From positions 2,393,537 through 2,457,536 of the forward strand of contig OY282494.1 in NCBI GenBank assembly GCA_958296385.1: 64,000 nucleotides of DNA, in the 5' to 3' direction. The translations under genes and the position numbers were made by a program. The notes beneath the pieces are model-generated. The model made no database searches and had not been told where the DNA came from. It worked only from the letters and a program-made list of their open reading frames with translations. This stretch comes from an uncultured Dehalococcoidia bacterium. GTDB lineage: Bacteria > Chloroflexota > Dehalococcoidia > Lucifugimonadales > UBA3495. Positions 26,606 through 35,939 of the stretch are shown here, piece after piece. The first letter of the stretch is position 1. Every line of letters starts with the position of its first letter.

Positions 26606-27799
26606 ATGATAAGACCAATAGCGGACTCATCCAGCGAAACGTTAACGGCCAGCCCCCCCGCCGCCAGATCCGTCAACGGCGCGCACAGCGCAGTAAAGCA
26701 GGGCGGAACGCGGCTTGTTGAGCGGCACAAATCGGCATATCCGGCATCCCCTGGCCTGTTTCGGAACGGCCCGCCAAGCGTATCGGTGATAATTCCGGCG
26801 CGCGATGCCGAAGCAACCATCGTATCTACCCTTGACGCGGTATATGCTCAGGATTATCCGGGGCCTATCGAGGTGATTGTCGCTGACGGCGACGTTGCTC
26901 CGGCGATGTCGGAGCTAATCCGGGAGTGTCATCCGGAGGTCAAGGTGATACCGAATCCGGAGTGCAGCCTGGTGCCTGGCGCCAACGCCGCTTTTAGCCT
27001 GGCGACCGGCGATATAATCGTGCGGTGCGACGCCCATACGACCTTTCCGCCCGGCTACCTGACGCACGCCATCGCGACGCTGGAGCGCACCGGGGCGGGC
27101 AACGTGGGCGGGCGGCAGCTGGCCGAGGGAACTACTTTTTTTGAGCGTACCGTTGCGATGGCGATGACTACTCCGCTGGGCGTGGGCGACGCCCGTCACC
27201 GTCTGGGCGGCAAGGCCGGCCCCACCGACACGGCCTTTCTGGGCGTGTTCTCCCGTGAAACGCTGGAGGAGACGGGGGGCTACGACCCTACTGTGGTGCG
27301 GAACGAGGATTACGATTTCAACTACCGATTGCGCAAGCAGGGCAAGACGGTTTGGTTTGACCCGGAGTTGGTGGTGAGCTACCGCCCCCGCGGTTCGTTC
27401 CGGGCGCTGGCGATGCAGTATTTCAACTACGGGCGGGGGAAATCGCGGGTGATAATGAAGCATCCGGCCTCAACGCGCCCGCGCCATCTGGCGGCTCCCG
27501 GATTGGTGTGCGGCCTGGTGGCCGGGGCCGTGCTGGCGGTGGCCGGGGTCTGGTGGCTGCTGGCGGCGCTGCTGCTGGCCTACGTTCTCACCATCGCCGG
27601 CGGGTCGGTTGTCGTGGGCCTGCGGCGGCGGAGTCTGGCGGCCGTCCTTTTGCCGCCGGTGCTGGCAATCATGCACTTGACTTGGGGAGTCGGGTTTTTC
27701 ATTCCGGACCGTGCCCCCCCCCCCCCCGCATTTAAGGGGTTATTCAAAAGGTCAGGGCCATTGAACAGAAAAGACGGGGGCGATTCAACCCAGCAGTGA
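26606..27799 (+). CDS. Family 2 glycosyltransferase with C-terminal membrane segments
   Basis: Processive-type GT2 glycosyltransferase like ExoA of succinoglycan synthesis, making a polysaccharide at the membrane. The GT-A domain starts near residue 58 with VSVIIPARDAEATIVSTLDA. The nucleotide-binding Asp is in VIVADGD, the D-x-D-like motif in VRCDAHTTFPPGYL, and NEDYDFNYRLRKQG is the E-D acceptor motif. Residues about 298-375 carry two or three membrane segments. 397 residues. Residues 1-55 look unstructured, and the real start may lie downstream of the ATG at 26606, which lacks a good ribosome site. A 14-C tract lies in codons for APPPPA near the end. First gene of a four-gene polysaccharide locus. 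Confidence 0.88.
   Translation: MIRPIADSSSETLTASPPAARSVNGAHSAVKQGGTRLVERHKSAYPASPGLFRNGPPSVSVIIPARDAEATIVSTLDAVYAQDYPGPIEVIVADGDVAPAMSELIRECHPEVKVIPNPECSLVPGANAAFSLATGDIIVRCDAHTTFPPGYLTHAIATLERTGAGNVGGRQLAEGTTFFERTVAMAMTTPLGVGDARHRLGGKAGPTDTAFLGVFSRETLEETGGYDPTVVRNEDYDFNYRLRKQGKTVWFDPELVVSYRPRGSFRALAMQYFNYGRGKSRVIMKHPASTRPRHLAAPGLVCGLVAGAVLAVAGVWWLLAALLLAYVLTIAGGSVVVGLRRRSLAAVLLPPVLAIMHLTWGVGFFIPDRAPPPPAFKGLFKRSGPLNRKDGGDSTQQ
27714..27727 (+). repeat. Homopolymer of 14 C inside the GT2 gene
   Basis: The tract codes for four prolines at about residue 370. With 14 C the frame continues 24 codons to the stop at 27799. With 15 C it meets TAA three codons after the tract. With 13 C it ends after about a dozen altered codons. 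All three retain the catalytic domain and membrane segments. Confidence 0.9.
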
Positions 27800-27844
27800 C
27801 GCCGGGCGGCGTGAGGTTCGGTTCCGCGTCCGGTTGCCCCGTCC

Positions 27845-29239
27845 GTGCCATACTCCCATGCCATGCTCCCACCTGAAACAGAAACGGCGGATGCGCTGCA
27901 AGTTCCGGGGACGACCGGGGGAGAGGATGTCTCCGTAATGTTCGCAACCCTGGCCGGCATGGCCGGGTTGACGCTGCTGATACAGGCGCTGCTGGCCTAC
28001 CTGCTGCTGCCGGAAGGCCGGGGTGCCTACGCCATTTGCATCGTGTTCGGCACGGTGCTGGGTTTGATTTGCACACCGGGCGCGCAGCAGGGGACGCAAT
28101 ACTTTGTCGCCGCGCAGCGGATGAGCGTATCGCAGGGTGTGTCCTCGGCGCTGATAATCAGCATCGCCGGCGGGGGATTGGCGGCTGCGCTGGCGTTGCC
28201 GCTGATTTACAGCGACTTGGGATTTTTCCAAAAGGCGGATACGCATACGTTCCTGCTGTCGCTGTCGCTGGCGCCGCTTACCGCCATCTCCATCGCGCTG
28301 GACCATCAGATTGTCGCGCTCCGGCGGTTCCGGCGTCTGGCGGTGTTCTCGGTGCTCCGCATTGCGGCGACGGCGCTGTTGCTGCCGGTTCTCGTGCGGG
28401 GCGCGGGGCTGGGGGTGGATGGCGCCATCATCGCCTTTGCCGCCGGGCATGGCGTTATGATTGCCGCCATACTGCTGTACCTGCAACGGCGGTGCGGGCT
28501 GGCCTTTGCGCTGCCGGTCCGCGCGAATCTCGGACGGGTTATCGGCTACGGGTTGAAGTACCACGTGGCACGGCTGGGCAACGCCGTTGAGCCGCATTTT
28601 GGCGTCATCATCCTGGGTCTGCTGGCAAGCCAGGCCGAGATTGGGCTGTTTGCGGCGGCCATTGCGCTGATGCTGGGATTTATGCTGGTGTCCAACGCCG
28701 TCGGCAACGCGCTGTTCCCCCGCGTGGCGGGCGCGGAGCGGGCGGCGACGGTTGCGCTGTGCCTGCGGCTGGTGGGGATTGCTACTGCGCTGGCGATGCT
28801 GGCGATGCTGGCCATCAGCGGGCCGCTGGTGCGGCTGCTGCTTTCGGACGCCTTTGCGCCGGCGGCGCCGCTGCTGTGGATTATGGCGCCGGGGATACTG
28901 GCCTATGCGCTTTCGGGAATACTGATGACCCACTTCAAGGGGGCCAACCGGCCGCAAGTCTGCTCGTGGGCGGTGTTGCTGGGGCTGTGCGCCAACCTGG
29001 GCGGGCTGCTGCTGCTCTACCCGCAACTCGGCGTAGCGGCGGCGGCGTGGGGCACGACCATCGGTATGATGTGCGGCTGTTTGTTCCTGGCGGTAGTATT
29101 CCACCGGACGACGCGGATGTCCGGGCTGGCAGTGTGGCTGCCGCGCCGGGCCGACGCCGGGTTTCTGTGGGCCGCCGGCCGGGCCGTGCTGACCCGCAAC
29201 GCCGCCGAGAAATCCGCGGCGCCGCTGCGTTCCAACTGA
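27845..29239 (+). CDS. Polysaccharide flippase (Wzx/MATE-like)
   Basis: About 464 residues with 12-14 hydrophobic segments, of the MOP-superfamily polysaccharide transporter type that flips lipid-linked sugar units across the inner membrane. VSVMFATLAGMAGLTLLIQALLAYLLLPEGRGAYA-like N-terminal helix pair (key part: LLPEGRGAYAICIVFG) is typical, as is GLLASQAEIGLFAAAIALM in the middle. The first codon may be GTG 27845 or ATG 27863; neither has a clear ribosome site, so translation may be coupled to the GT2 gene 46 bases upstream. Place in the locus fits a Wzx/Wzy pathway. Confidence 0.82.
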   Translation: MPYSHAMLPPETETADALQVPGTTGGEDVSVMFATLAGMAGLTLLIQALLAYLLLPEGRGAYAICIVFGTVLGLICTPGAQQGTQYFVAAQRMSVSQGVSSALIISIAGGGLAAALALPLIYSDLGFFQKADTHTFLLSLSLAPLTAISIALDHQIVALRRFRRLAVFSVLRIAATALLLPVLVRGAGLGVDGAIIAFAAGHGVMIAAILLYLQRRCGLAFALPVRANLGRVIGYGLKYHVARLGNAVEPHFGVIILGLLASQAEIGLFAAAIALMLGFMLVSNAVGNALFPRVAGAERAATVALCLRLVGIATALAMLAMLAISGPLVRLLLSDAFAPAAPLLWIMAPGILAYALSGILMTHFKGANRPQVCSWAVLLGLCANLGGLLLLYPQLGVAAAAWGTTIGMMCGCLFLAVVFHRTTRMSGLAVWLPRRADAGFLWAAGRAVLTRNAAEKSAAPLRSN

Positions 29240-29279
29240 CTGGCCAATCCGGGATTGACCGTTGACCGATTCAGAGAAC

Positions 29280-30353
29280 ATGGCGCCGCGCATCCTGCTC
29301 ATCGCTCCGGTACAGCGGGCCGGGGCGTCCGCGACCAACGTTGTTGGGGGCAACAAGGTTATGGCCGACGAGCAGGTGCGGGAGTTGGGGATGCGCGGGT
29401 TTGGCGTGGACGTCATTGACACTTCGGGGGGCGTTACTAACCTGCCGGGCTGGAAACTGCGGGCGGTGCGGCTGGCCCGGTTTCTGCGGGTAATCTGGGG
29501 GGTTGCCCGCAAGATATGGTATTGCGACGTGGTGTTTCTGATTATTGCGCCCTATTCGGCGCTGAGTTTGGCGTCGTTGCTGTGGGTCATCAGCACGCTG
29601 GCCCGGCGGCCGCTGGTGGTGCGTATTACCGGGGGCGATATGATGCTGGATTACGACGGCTACGGCAGGCTGGCGCGCTGGCTGGCGGAACGTACTTATA
29701 TGCGTGCGGCGCTGGTGTACGTGGAGACGGAGTATTTGCAGCGCAACTTTGCCGGCCGGGGCAACTTTCGCTGGTTTCCGAACACGCGGGATGTTGCGGC
29801 GCCGGCAGCGGAGGGGCGCAATCGGGTGGAGAAACTGATATTCGTGGCCCGGCTGGATATGGACAAAGGGCTGGCCGAGGCGCTAGAGGCGGGCCGCAAT
29901 CTGCCGGAGAACTGCCAGCTTAACGTATTCGGGCCGGGTATGTCGGACACGGATTTTAGCCTGTTTGAGGGGCATCCCCGGGCCAGTTACGGCGGGGTGC
30001 TGGCGCCGTGGGAGATACCGCAGATGATGGGGGAACACGACTTGCTGGTGTATCCGAGCTACTACCGGAGTGAGGGCTACCCCGGCGCAATTCTGGAGGC
30101 GTTTCAGTGCGGCCGGCCGGTGATAGCGGCTAAGTGGGGCGGCGTTACGGAGCTGGTGGAGCACGAAACCAGCGGGCTGCTGGTGGAACCGCGTTCATCC
30201 GCAGAGGTTAAAGCGGCGATTGAGCGGCTGCTGCACGACCCGGAGCTGTACCGGCGGCTGTGTGATGGCGCAAAGCGGCGGGGCGATTACTTCCGCAGCG
30301 GCCGGTGGTACGACAGCGCAGCCGATGACTTGCGCCGGCTGTGCCGCAAGTAG
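29280..30353 (+). CDS. Family 4 glycosyltransferase
   Basis: 357 residues with a GT-B fold. N-terminal MAPRILLIAPVQRAGASATN begins a Rossmann half. The C-terminal half carries RVEKLIFVARLDMDKGLAEAL and the GT4 E-x7-E motif in SEGYPGAILEAFQCGRPVIA, followed by TELVEHETSGLLVEP. It is a cytoplasmic or peripheral membrane enzyme adding a sugar from a nucleotide donor. ATG 29280 is chosen as the natural N-terminus; a TTG at 29262 is in frame. Downstream gene starts 11 bases after the stop. Confidence 0.88.
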   Translation: MAPRILLIAPVQRAGASATNVVGGNKVMADEQVRELGMRGFGVDVIDTSGGVTNLPGWKLRAVRLARFLRVIWGVARKIWYCDVVFLIIAPYSALSLASLLWVISTLARRPLVVRITGGDMMLDYDGYGRLARWLAERTYMRAALVYVETEYLQRNFAGRGNFRWFPNTRDVAAPAAEGRNRVEKLIFVARLDMDKGLAEALEAGRNLPENCQLNVFGPGMSDTDFSLFEGHPRASYGGVLAPWEIPQMMGEHDLLVYPSYYRSEGYPGAILEAFQCGRPVIAAKWGGVTELVEHETSGLLVEPRSSAEVKAAIERLLHDPELYRRLCDGAKRRGDYFRSGRWYDSAADDLRRLCRK

Positions 30354-30364
30354 GCCGGTTTGCG

Positions 30365-32395
30365 ATGTTAGCGCTGGTGCCTTTCCTGCGGCGGCGGCTG
30401 GAATTCGCGGCCGCCCCGTGCATCGCCGTTGCGTTTTGGGCGCTGGCGGTGCTGGTTCATATCAAGCTGCAAGGCGGTTGGGTTGAGCCGGTGGCGCTGG
30501 GGGGTATGCTCATCTGCTGCGTGCTGGCGCTGGGGTTTGTGTGCTGGCGGCGGTGGACGGCGCTGGGGATGGCGGGGATGACGCTACTGGCGGCGATAGC
30601 ATCCTATCTGGCCATTGCGTCCGTTGTTTCGCTGGCGACCGGCGTTGCGCTGCTGGTCGAGGATGTGGGGCGTCAGGGGTTTTTTCTGCTGGTTACGCTG
30701 GCGGCGATACTGGGCGGCCGCTGGGTGCTGGAGCGCATCGGGGTTGAGGCGCTGCTGCAGTGGATGCTGTTGATTTTGATGGGCAGCTGCGTGGTGGTGC
30801 TGGCCTCGCCGCTGCTGCGGGAGGTTGGGGTGCTGCCGGAGTACCGGCTGCCCTGGCGGTTGACCGGCACTTTTACCGACCCTAACGACGCGGGGTTTAT
30901 CGGCTGCATCACGGTGGCGCTGGCGCTGGCGCTGCAATCCAACGGCGGGCGGCGGCGTCTGGCCTATCCGGGCCTGGTGCTGGGGTGCGCCGCCGGGCTG
31001 GCGTCGTTTTCCAACACGGCGGCGCTTATTCTGGGCGGGATGTTAGTTTTGTTTCTGCTGCTGCACGTGCGCCGCTGGCGGCAAGACTGGTGGCACACGG
31101 GGCTGACGGTGCTGTGCCTGGCCGGGGTGATGTTTTTGCTCGTTATAAGCTGGCAGGGATTGTTGTCATCCGAGCCGCCGCCCGAGTTCAAGGAGGCGGT
31201 GTTTGTTGACGCGGATGAGGCAAAACGGGTGGGGGACACGCTTAGCGTTTATCTGGTCAATGACGCGGACCACCGGGCGGACGACGACCCGGTATATCCC
31301 TGGGGCTGGCAGCGGGCCAATGCTCTGCCCGACGACGCCAGGACGCCCGACGACGACACCTGGTCTAACATCGCCGGCGTGCGCTACTGGCAGTATATTA
31401 CGGGAGATGATGATGAGGGCAAGTTCCTGCGCGCCTACGTGTCTTACGAGAAGTACGGCCGGATTGTATGGGTTGAGACGGCGCCCATAGGCCCGGTAAC
31501 TGACGGGAATATCGGCCTCGCCGGTATCCATGACGCCGATGAGCCAAAGCGGGTGGGAGAAACGATTGGGGTTTATCTGGTTGAGGACAAGGCGCACCGG
31601 CAGGACGATGAGCCGACAAGTAGTTGGCTCTGGGAGCGGGCTGACGCCCGGCCCGGCGACGTTAGCACGCCCGACGGGGCCACTTGGAGCAAGATTGAAG
31701 GGGTGCGCCCTTCCTGGAAATACACTCCGACGGACGATGACGCGGGCAAGTTCATACGAGTGAGCGTGTCTTACGAAAAGCACGGCCAGCAGTACCGGGC
31801 GGAGACGGCGGTGATGGGGCCGATAATGGCAGCGGCGGCCGGCGATGCTGAGGCGCCGTCCCCGGGGGGAGCGGCAGTGAGTACCGGCGGTGCTGTGTTG
31901 CCAACCCCTGTGCCTGTCGCTCAACTGGAGGAAGCCGGCGATACCGTGCGGACTATACGGGGGGAATTCAGCGACAGCGGCGAGGGCGCGCTAACACGGC
32001 GAACACTCTTGTGGGAGATCGGGTTCAATAAGGTACTGGATTCGCCCATCGTCGGCAACGGCCTGTATCAGATGCACTTTATGGAGAGCGGGCTGATTGG
32101 ACATCACGGGAAGCCGGCCGGAGTCCACAATCTGTACCTGATGCTGCCTGGGGAAGCGGGCATCATTCCGCTGGCGCTGTATGTGCTGGCGCTGTTCCTC
32201 ATGATGCGGCTGCTTTGGACGGCACCGAAGTCCCTGGGCAGAGATGCAGTCGTCGGATGGGTTATCGTAATGGGCCTGTCCAGCCTGGCGTTTCACCATC
32301 TACTTACAATGGGGGCCTACAATTTCGTCATCGGGCTGACTTGCGCGATGGCGGCGTTCCTGGCGCAGGGGCAAAAGGACGCGACTGCGGAGTGA
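30365..32395 (+). CDS. O-antigen polymerase/ligase-like membrane protein with inserted Ig-like repeats
   Basis: 676 residues, far longer than the usual 400-450 for Wzy or WaaL. Residues 1-270 hold about nine membrane segments, including TGTFTDPNDAGFIGCI, the N-D motif seen in Wzy_C/O-antigen-ligase proteins. Residues about 275-490 form an acidic, soluble insert made of two repeats of about 100 residues. Each has D-A-D-E-x-K-R-V-G-x-T, then W-x-W-x-R-A, TWSxI-x-GVR, DDDxGKF and VSYEKxG, the pattern of Ig-like surface modules. A Pro/Ser linker follows (to about 530), then RRTLLWEIGFNKVLDSPIVG with the R-x-x-L-W and G-x-G of the ligase loop, and final membrane helices. The insert falls in the large extracytoplasmic loop. 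The start could also be 30341. Confidence 0.8.
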   Translation: MLALVPFLRRRLEFAAAPCIAVAFWALAVLVHIKLQGGWVEPVALGGMLICCVLALGFVCWRRWTALGMAGMTLLAAIASYLAIASVVSLATGVALLVEDVGRQGFFLLVTLAAILGGRWVLERIGVEALLQWMLLILMGSCVVVLASPLLREVGVLPEYRLPWRLTGTFTDPNDAGFIGCITVALALALQSNGGRRRLAYPGLVLGCAAGLASFSNTAALILGGMLVLFLLLHVRRWRQDWWHTGLTVLCLAGVMFLLVISWQGLLSSEPPPEFKEAVFVDADEAKRVGDTLSVYLVNDADHRADDDPVYPWGWQRANALPDDARTPDDDTWSNIAGVRYWQYITGDDDEGKFLRAYVSYEKYGRIVWVETAPIGPVTDGNIGLAGIHDADEPKRVGETIGVYLVEDKAHRQDDEPTSSWLWERADARPGDVSTPDGATWSKIEGVRPSWKYTPTDDDAGKFIRVSVSYEKHGQQYRAETAVMGPIMAAAAGDAEAPSPGGAAVSTGGAVLPTPVPVAQLEEAGDTVRTIRGEFSDSGEGALTRRTLLWEIGFNKVLDSPIVGNGLYQMHFMESGLIGHHGKPAGVHNLYLMLPGEAGIIPLALYVLALFLMMRLLWTAPKSLGRDAVVGWVIVMGLSSLAFHHLLTMGAYNFVIGLTCAMAAFLAQGQKDATAE

Positions 32396-32412
32396 CGGAG
32401 GGGCGGGGCGCG

Positions 32413-32974
32413 GTTTGACGGTGGCATGGTGGCTTCTCCGGTTGTGTCGGGCGGGTGTGGTATCGGGCTATCGGTATCGGGCGGTGGGTTCGGTTGGTTT
32501 GGTTTGGTGTCGGAGATTCAAGTCGTTGTCAGCCCTACGGCCGGAGGTTGGTACGCAACTATTTTGGACCTTCATTTTACGTGGCCTGCCGGTTAGGACA
32601 GCACGCGGGCTGAAGCTCGATACCCTGCGGAGGCAGCCCACGCCGTGAAAGCGGGGATGGGACTACCCTTGCCGATTGCGATTTTGCTGACTGGCCGTAT
32701 TGACTTGAATCTCCGGCGATGTGATGGTGCTAGCGTTTGGTGTGATGGCCCCGATCTCCAGGGGTGCCTCTTACTGAGAACGGCTGGAGGCGGGGTTGGT
32801 TGATTTGCCCGATGGATGTATCTTACACGAACGGGTGTACGGTTGCAAGTGATTGGTGTCGCTGATTTTTGGATTTGGCGGGGGATTTTGACGGGGGGGG
32901 CGTGCGCTGGGGGATTAGGGGGGACGCTGGGGGAAATGATTTCCCCCAGACCCCCTCGGTGTAGCATTGGGGGG
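32413..32974. repeat. About 550-bp intergenic repeat, copy B (inverted relative to A)
   Basis: Reverse complement of copy A with small indels. The conserved core lies between the 13-bp inverted repeats at 32512-32524 and 32702-32714. The terminal palindrome GGGGGAAATGATTTCCCCC is at 32929-32947. It occupies nearly all of 32396-33029; no other feature is seen there, except that the start of the PAC2 gene follows 55 bases later. Confidence 0.9.
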
Positions 32975-33029
32975 ATCGCGGGGGGGTGCCTTGACGGTGT
33001 TTGTTGGGGGTGTTACCTTGCATCTTGTT

Positions 33030-33950
33030 ATGCGTATTGGTGAGTTTGACATTGCGGAGCCGGTGCCGGAGCTGCGGGAGCCGCATTTGCTGGCGGTGCT
33101 GCGGCCCTGGATTGACGTGGGCAACGTGGGCAGCCTGGCGTTGGGGCGGATTGAACGGTATCATCGCAGCCAGGAGCTGGGGCGGCTTTACCGGCCGGGG
33201 CGGTATTACGACTTTACCCGCTATCGTCCCCGCAGCTATCTGGTCAGCGGGCAGCGGGAGGTTACGATACCGAATACCATCATCCGCTACGCCAATCCGG
33301 AGAACGGGACGCATCTGCTGACGGCGCATCTGCTGGAGCCGCATCTTTACGGCGAGGATTACTCGGATGCGCTGGTTGAAATCATCCGGTATTTTGGCGT
33401 CAAGCAGTATGCGCTGGTGGGGGGGATGTACGATATGGTGCCGCATACCCGGCCGCTGGTGGTGTCCGGGGTTGGCACGGGGGAGCACGTGGAGCGGGAT
33501 TACGGCATCGCCAACGCGCGGCCCAGCAACTACGAGGGGCCGACTACCATCACCTATACCGTTACCGAAACGGCGGCCAAAATGGGGGTGGAAACGCGGG
33601 GGTTCGTAGTGCATCTGCCGCAGTATCTCAACCTGGACGACGACCAGCAGGGGGCATCCCGCCTGATGCAGGCGCTGTGCCGGCTGTACGACTTGCCGGA
33701 CTACATCGCGCAGGAGGAACGGGGGCAAAAGCAGTACGACGAGCTGACGTCAAGGGACGGGCAGATGCCGGACGCCGACGTGCTGGGGCGAATTGAGGAC
33801 CTGTACGATTCGGAATACGGGCACGGCGAAAGCCCGGCGACGACGGCGACCCCGCTGCCGTCCAGCATCGAGGAGTTTCTGCAAGGTCTGAGCGGCGACC
33901 TGGATTTGGGCGGCGATGATGACGATGACGACGGCCTTGCCCTCCGGTAG
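33030..33950 (+). CDS. PAC2-family (proteasome-assembly-chaperone-like) protein
   Basis: 306 residues. Residues 1-230 match the bacterial/archaeal PAC2 family: RPWIDVGNVGSLALGRIER at the start, VSGQREVTIPNTIIRYANP, then YALVGGMYDMVPHTRPLVVSGVG, and a QYLNLDDDQQGASRLMQAL C-terminal helix. The last 60 residues are low complexity and end in an acidic run (DLDLGGDDDDDDG). Cellular role of bacterial PAC2 proteins is unknown. The frame is open upstream to 32967, but MRIGEFDIAEP at 33030 is the natural start; no strong ribosome site. The M20 peptidase gene follows after 40 bases. Confidence 0.82.
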   Translation: MRIGEFDIAEPVPELREPHLLAVLRPWIDVGNVGSLALGRIERYHRSQELGRLYRPGRYYDFTRYRPRSYLVSGQREVTIPNTIIRYANPENGTHLLTAHLLEPHLYGEDYSDALVEIIRYFGVKQYALVGGMYDMVPHTRPLVVSGVGTGEHVERDYGIANARPSNYEGPTTITYTVTETAAKMGVETRGFVVHLPQYLNLDDDQQGASRLMQALCRLYDLPDYIAQEERGQKQYDELTSRDGQMPDADVLGRIEDLYDSEYGHGESPATTATPLPSSIEEFLQGLSGDLDLGGDDDDDDGLALR

Positions 33951-33990
33951 CCGGGGCGTTCTTTAAGGACGTTCTTTGGCGCAGCACTAG

Positions 33991-35322
33991 ATGGCAGCCA
34001 GTCTGAGCGGAAAGATGGCCCGGCCTGACGTTGCCGGGCTGTTGCAGTCGCTAATCCGGCACGACACTACCAACCCGCCGGGGAACGAGCGGGAGTGCGC
34101 CCAATACTGCCAGCGGCTGCTCAACTCGGTTGGGCTGGCCGCCGACTTGGTGGGCGACGACTACAATCGTCCCAACGTCATCAGCCGGATGCCGGGCCGG
34201 GGGGATGCGCCGCCGCTGCTGCTGTACGGCCACATTGACGTGGTGCCGACGGCGGCGCAGCCCTGGGAGGTGCCGCCGTTTGAGGGGCGCCGGCAGGATG
34301 GCTACATCTGGGGGCGGGGCGCGCTGGATATGAAAGGCGGGGTTGCGATGATGCTGGACGCCTTTATGCGCGCGCATCTGGAGCAGACCGACTTGCCCGG
34401 CGACGTGATTCTGGCGCTGGTTACCGACGAGGAGGCCGGGGGCTTTACCGGCGCCGGCTGGCTGGTGGAGGCGCATCCGGAGTATTTTGCGGGCGTGCGC
34501 TATGCCATCGGGGAGTTTGGCGGGTTCAGCAAGTCGTACCGGGGGCGCAAGTTTTACATGGTGCAGGTGGCCGAAAAGCAGGGCTGCCGGGTGGAGGCGG
34601 TGGCCAGAGGGCCGGGCGGGCACGGGTCGCTGGTGCATCATGATACTGCGCCAACCCGGATGGCCCGGTTTCTGGTCAAGCTGGACCGCACGCCGCTGCC
34701 GTACCATATCCATCCGGTGACGCGGCGGATGATTGAGGCGATGAGCGGCCGGCTGCCGCTGCCGGACAGCGCGTTTTTGCGTCTGCTGCTTAATCCGGCG
34801 CTTACCGGGCGGATGCTGCGGCGGATGGGGAGCGTGGGGCAGGAGATGGAGCCGCTGTTCCGGCACACCGCCAACGCTACCATCATCAGCGGCGGCGAGA
34901 AAGCCAACGTGATTCCCAGCGAGGTTACGGTGAACCTGGATTGCCGGATGCTGCCGGGCTATCCCGCCGAGGATTTGCTGGGCGAGTTGCAGGACATCGC
35001 CGGGCCGGACATTGAGTTTGGGGTGGTGCGCTTTGACCCCAAGCCGTGGGCGCTGAATATGGGGCTGTTTGACACGCTGGCGGGAATCATAACGGAGCAG
35101 GACCCGGAGGGGGTGTCAGTGCCGATGCTGATGCCGGCCGGCACCGACGGGCGGCACTTTGCCCGGCTGGGCATCCAGACCTACGGCTGGATGCCCATGA
35201 ACCTGCCCGCCGATTTTGACTTCCTGAAAACCATCCACGCCGCTAACGAGCGGGTGCCGGTGTCGGCCCTGGAGTTTGGCGCCGAGGCGCTACACCGGCT
35301 GTTGCAGCGGTTTCACGGGTGA
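33991..35322 (+). CDS. M20 family zinc peptidase/deacylase
   Basis: 443 residues of the ArgE/DapE/ACY1/CPG2 family, cytoplasmic dizinc amidohydrolases. Metal and catalytic residues are present: GHIDVVP (His 81, Asp 83), GRGALDMKGG (bridging Asp 113), TDEEAGG (Glu 147-148). RGPGGHGSLVH is the dimerisation-domain His motif, and the C-terminal zinc His is in AANERVPVSALEFG (IHAANERV). ATG 33991 or 34015. Which amide it cleaves is unknown; nothing in the neighbourhood points to lysine or arginine synthesis. Confidence 0.9.
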   Translation: MAASLSGKMARPDVAGLLQSLIRHDTTNPPGNERECAQYCQRLLNSVGLAADLVGDDYNRPNVISRMPGRGDAPPLLLYGHIDVVPTAAQPWEVPPFEGRRQDGYIWGRGALDMKGGVAMMLDAFMRAHLEQTDLPGDVILALVTDEEAGGFTGAGWLVEAHPEYFAGVRYAIGEFGGFSKSYRGRKFYMVQVAEKQGCRVEAVARGPGGHGSLVHHDTAPTRMARFLVKLDRTPLPYHIHPVTRRMIEAMSGRLPLPDSAFLRLLLNPALTGRMLRRMGSVGQEMEPLFRHTANATIISGGEKANVIPSEVTVNLDCRMLPGYPAEDLLGELQDIAGPDIEFGVVRFDPKPWALNMGLFDTLAGIITEQDPEGVSVPMLMPAGTDGRHFARLGIQTYGWMPMNLPADFDFLKTIHAANERVPVSALEFGAEALHRLLQRFHG

Positions 35323-35336
35323 TGGGGCAGTAGTCG

Positions 35337-35708
35337 CTACTGGCCGGCGGTTGGGGCGCCGGCGCCGCTGGCGATTCCTACCAGACGCTCGAAAGCGTCC
35401 GGGTCGCGGACGGCCATGTCGGCCAGCATCTTGCGGTCAATTTCAATTCCGGCCTGGCTGAGGCCGTGCATGAACTGGCTGTAGGTGGTGCCGTGCTGGC
35501 GGCAGGCGGCGCCGATGCGGACAATCCACAGGCGGCGGAAATCGCCTTTGCGCTGGCGGCGATGGCGGTAGGCGTGGGTCCACGCGTGCATCACCGCCTC
35601 TTTGGCCCACTTGTAATTGCGGCTGGATGACGCCTGGTAGCCTTTGGCGGCTTTGAGGATTTTCTTGTGTCGGGCGCGTTTGGTTACGCCCCGCTTGACT
35701 CTGGGCAC
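35337..35708 (-). CDS. rplT: Ribosomal protein bL20
   Basis: Large-subunit assembly protein. [19 protein letters not shown] and the [17 protein letters not shown] region are diagnostic. 123 residues, normal. It starts with GTG at 35708; GGAG is 12 bases upstream. It is the last gene of infC-rpmI-rplT; in other bacteria L20 represses this operon through the leader RNA. Confidence 0.97.
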   Translation of the reverse strand: MPRVKRGVTKRARHKKILKAAKGYQASSSRNYKWAKEAVMHAWTHAYRHRRQRKGDFRRLWIVRIGAACRQHGTTYSQFMHGLSQAGIEIDRKMLADMAVRDPDAFERLVGIASGAGAPTAGQ

Positions 35709-35732
35709 GGTATGGTCAATCTCCGATGTTGG

Positions 35733-35933
35733 TTACAGGTCGTAAGGCACCAAGCGGCTGAGACGCTTGACGTCGGCCTGGTCAAAGGCCACTTTCTGGG
35801 CGTACTTGCGGGTAACTTTCTTAGGTTTTTTGCGGCGCAGGTGGCTGCTCATGCGCTTGCGGCGCATCAGTTTGCCCGAGCCGGTGACGTGGATGCGGGC
35901 TTTGGCGCCTTTGTGGGTTTTGAGTTTGGGCAT
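35733..35933 (-). CDS. rpmI: Ribosomal protein bL35
   Basis: 66 residues, normal. MPKLKTHKGAKARIHVTGSG and RRKRMSSHLRRKKPKK are diagnostic. It lies 6 bases after infC, so translation is probably coupled. Confidence 0.97.
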   Translation of the reverse strand: MPKLKTHKGAKARIHVTGSGKLMRRKRMSSHLRRKKPKKVTRKYAQKVAFDQADVKRLSRLVPYDL

Positions 35934-35939
35934 TTGCTG

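Noticed and set aside
26374-26820. 148-residue minus-strand frame overlapping the GT2 start
   Set aside because: No motif, no ribosome site or promoter, and it overlaps the clear glycosyltransferase. The short stretch 26348-26605 has no other feature I can support.
32415-32648. Similar reading frames in the two 550-bp repeats (also 19205-19393 minus)
   Set aside because: Protein similarity follows from DNA identity; frames differ in start and end because of indels and have no ribosome sites or known domains.
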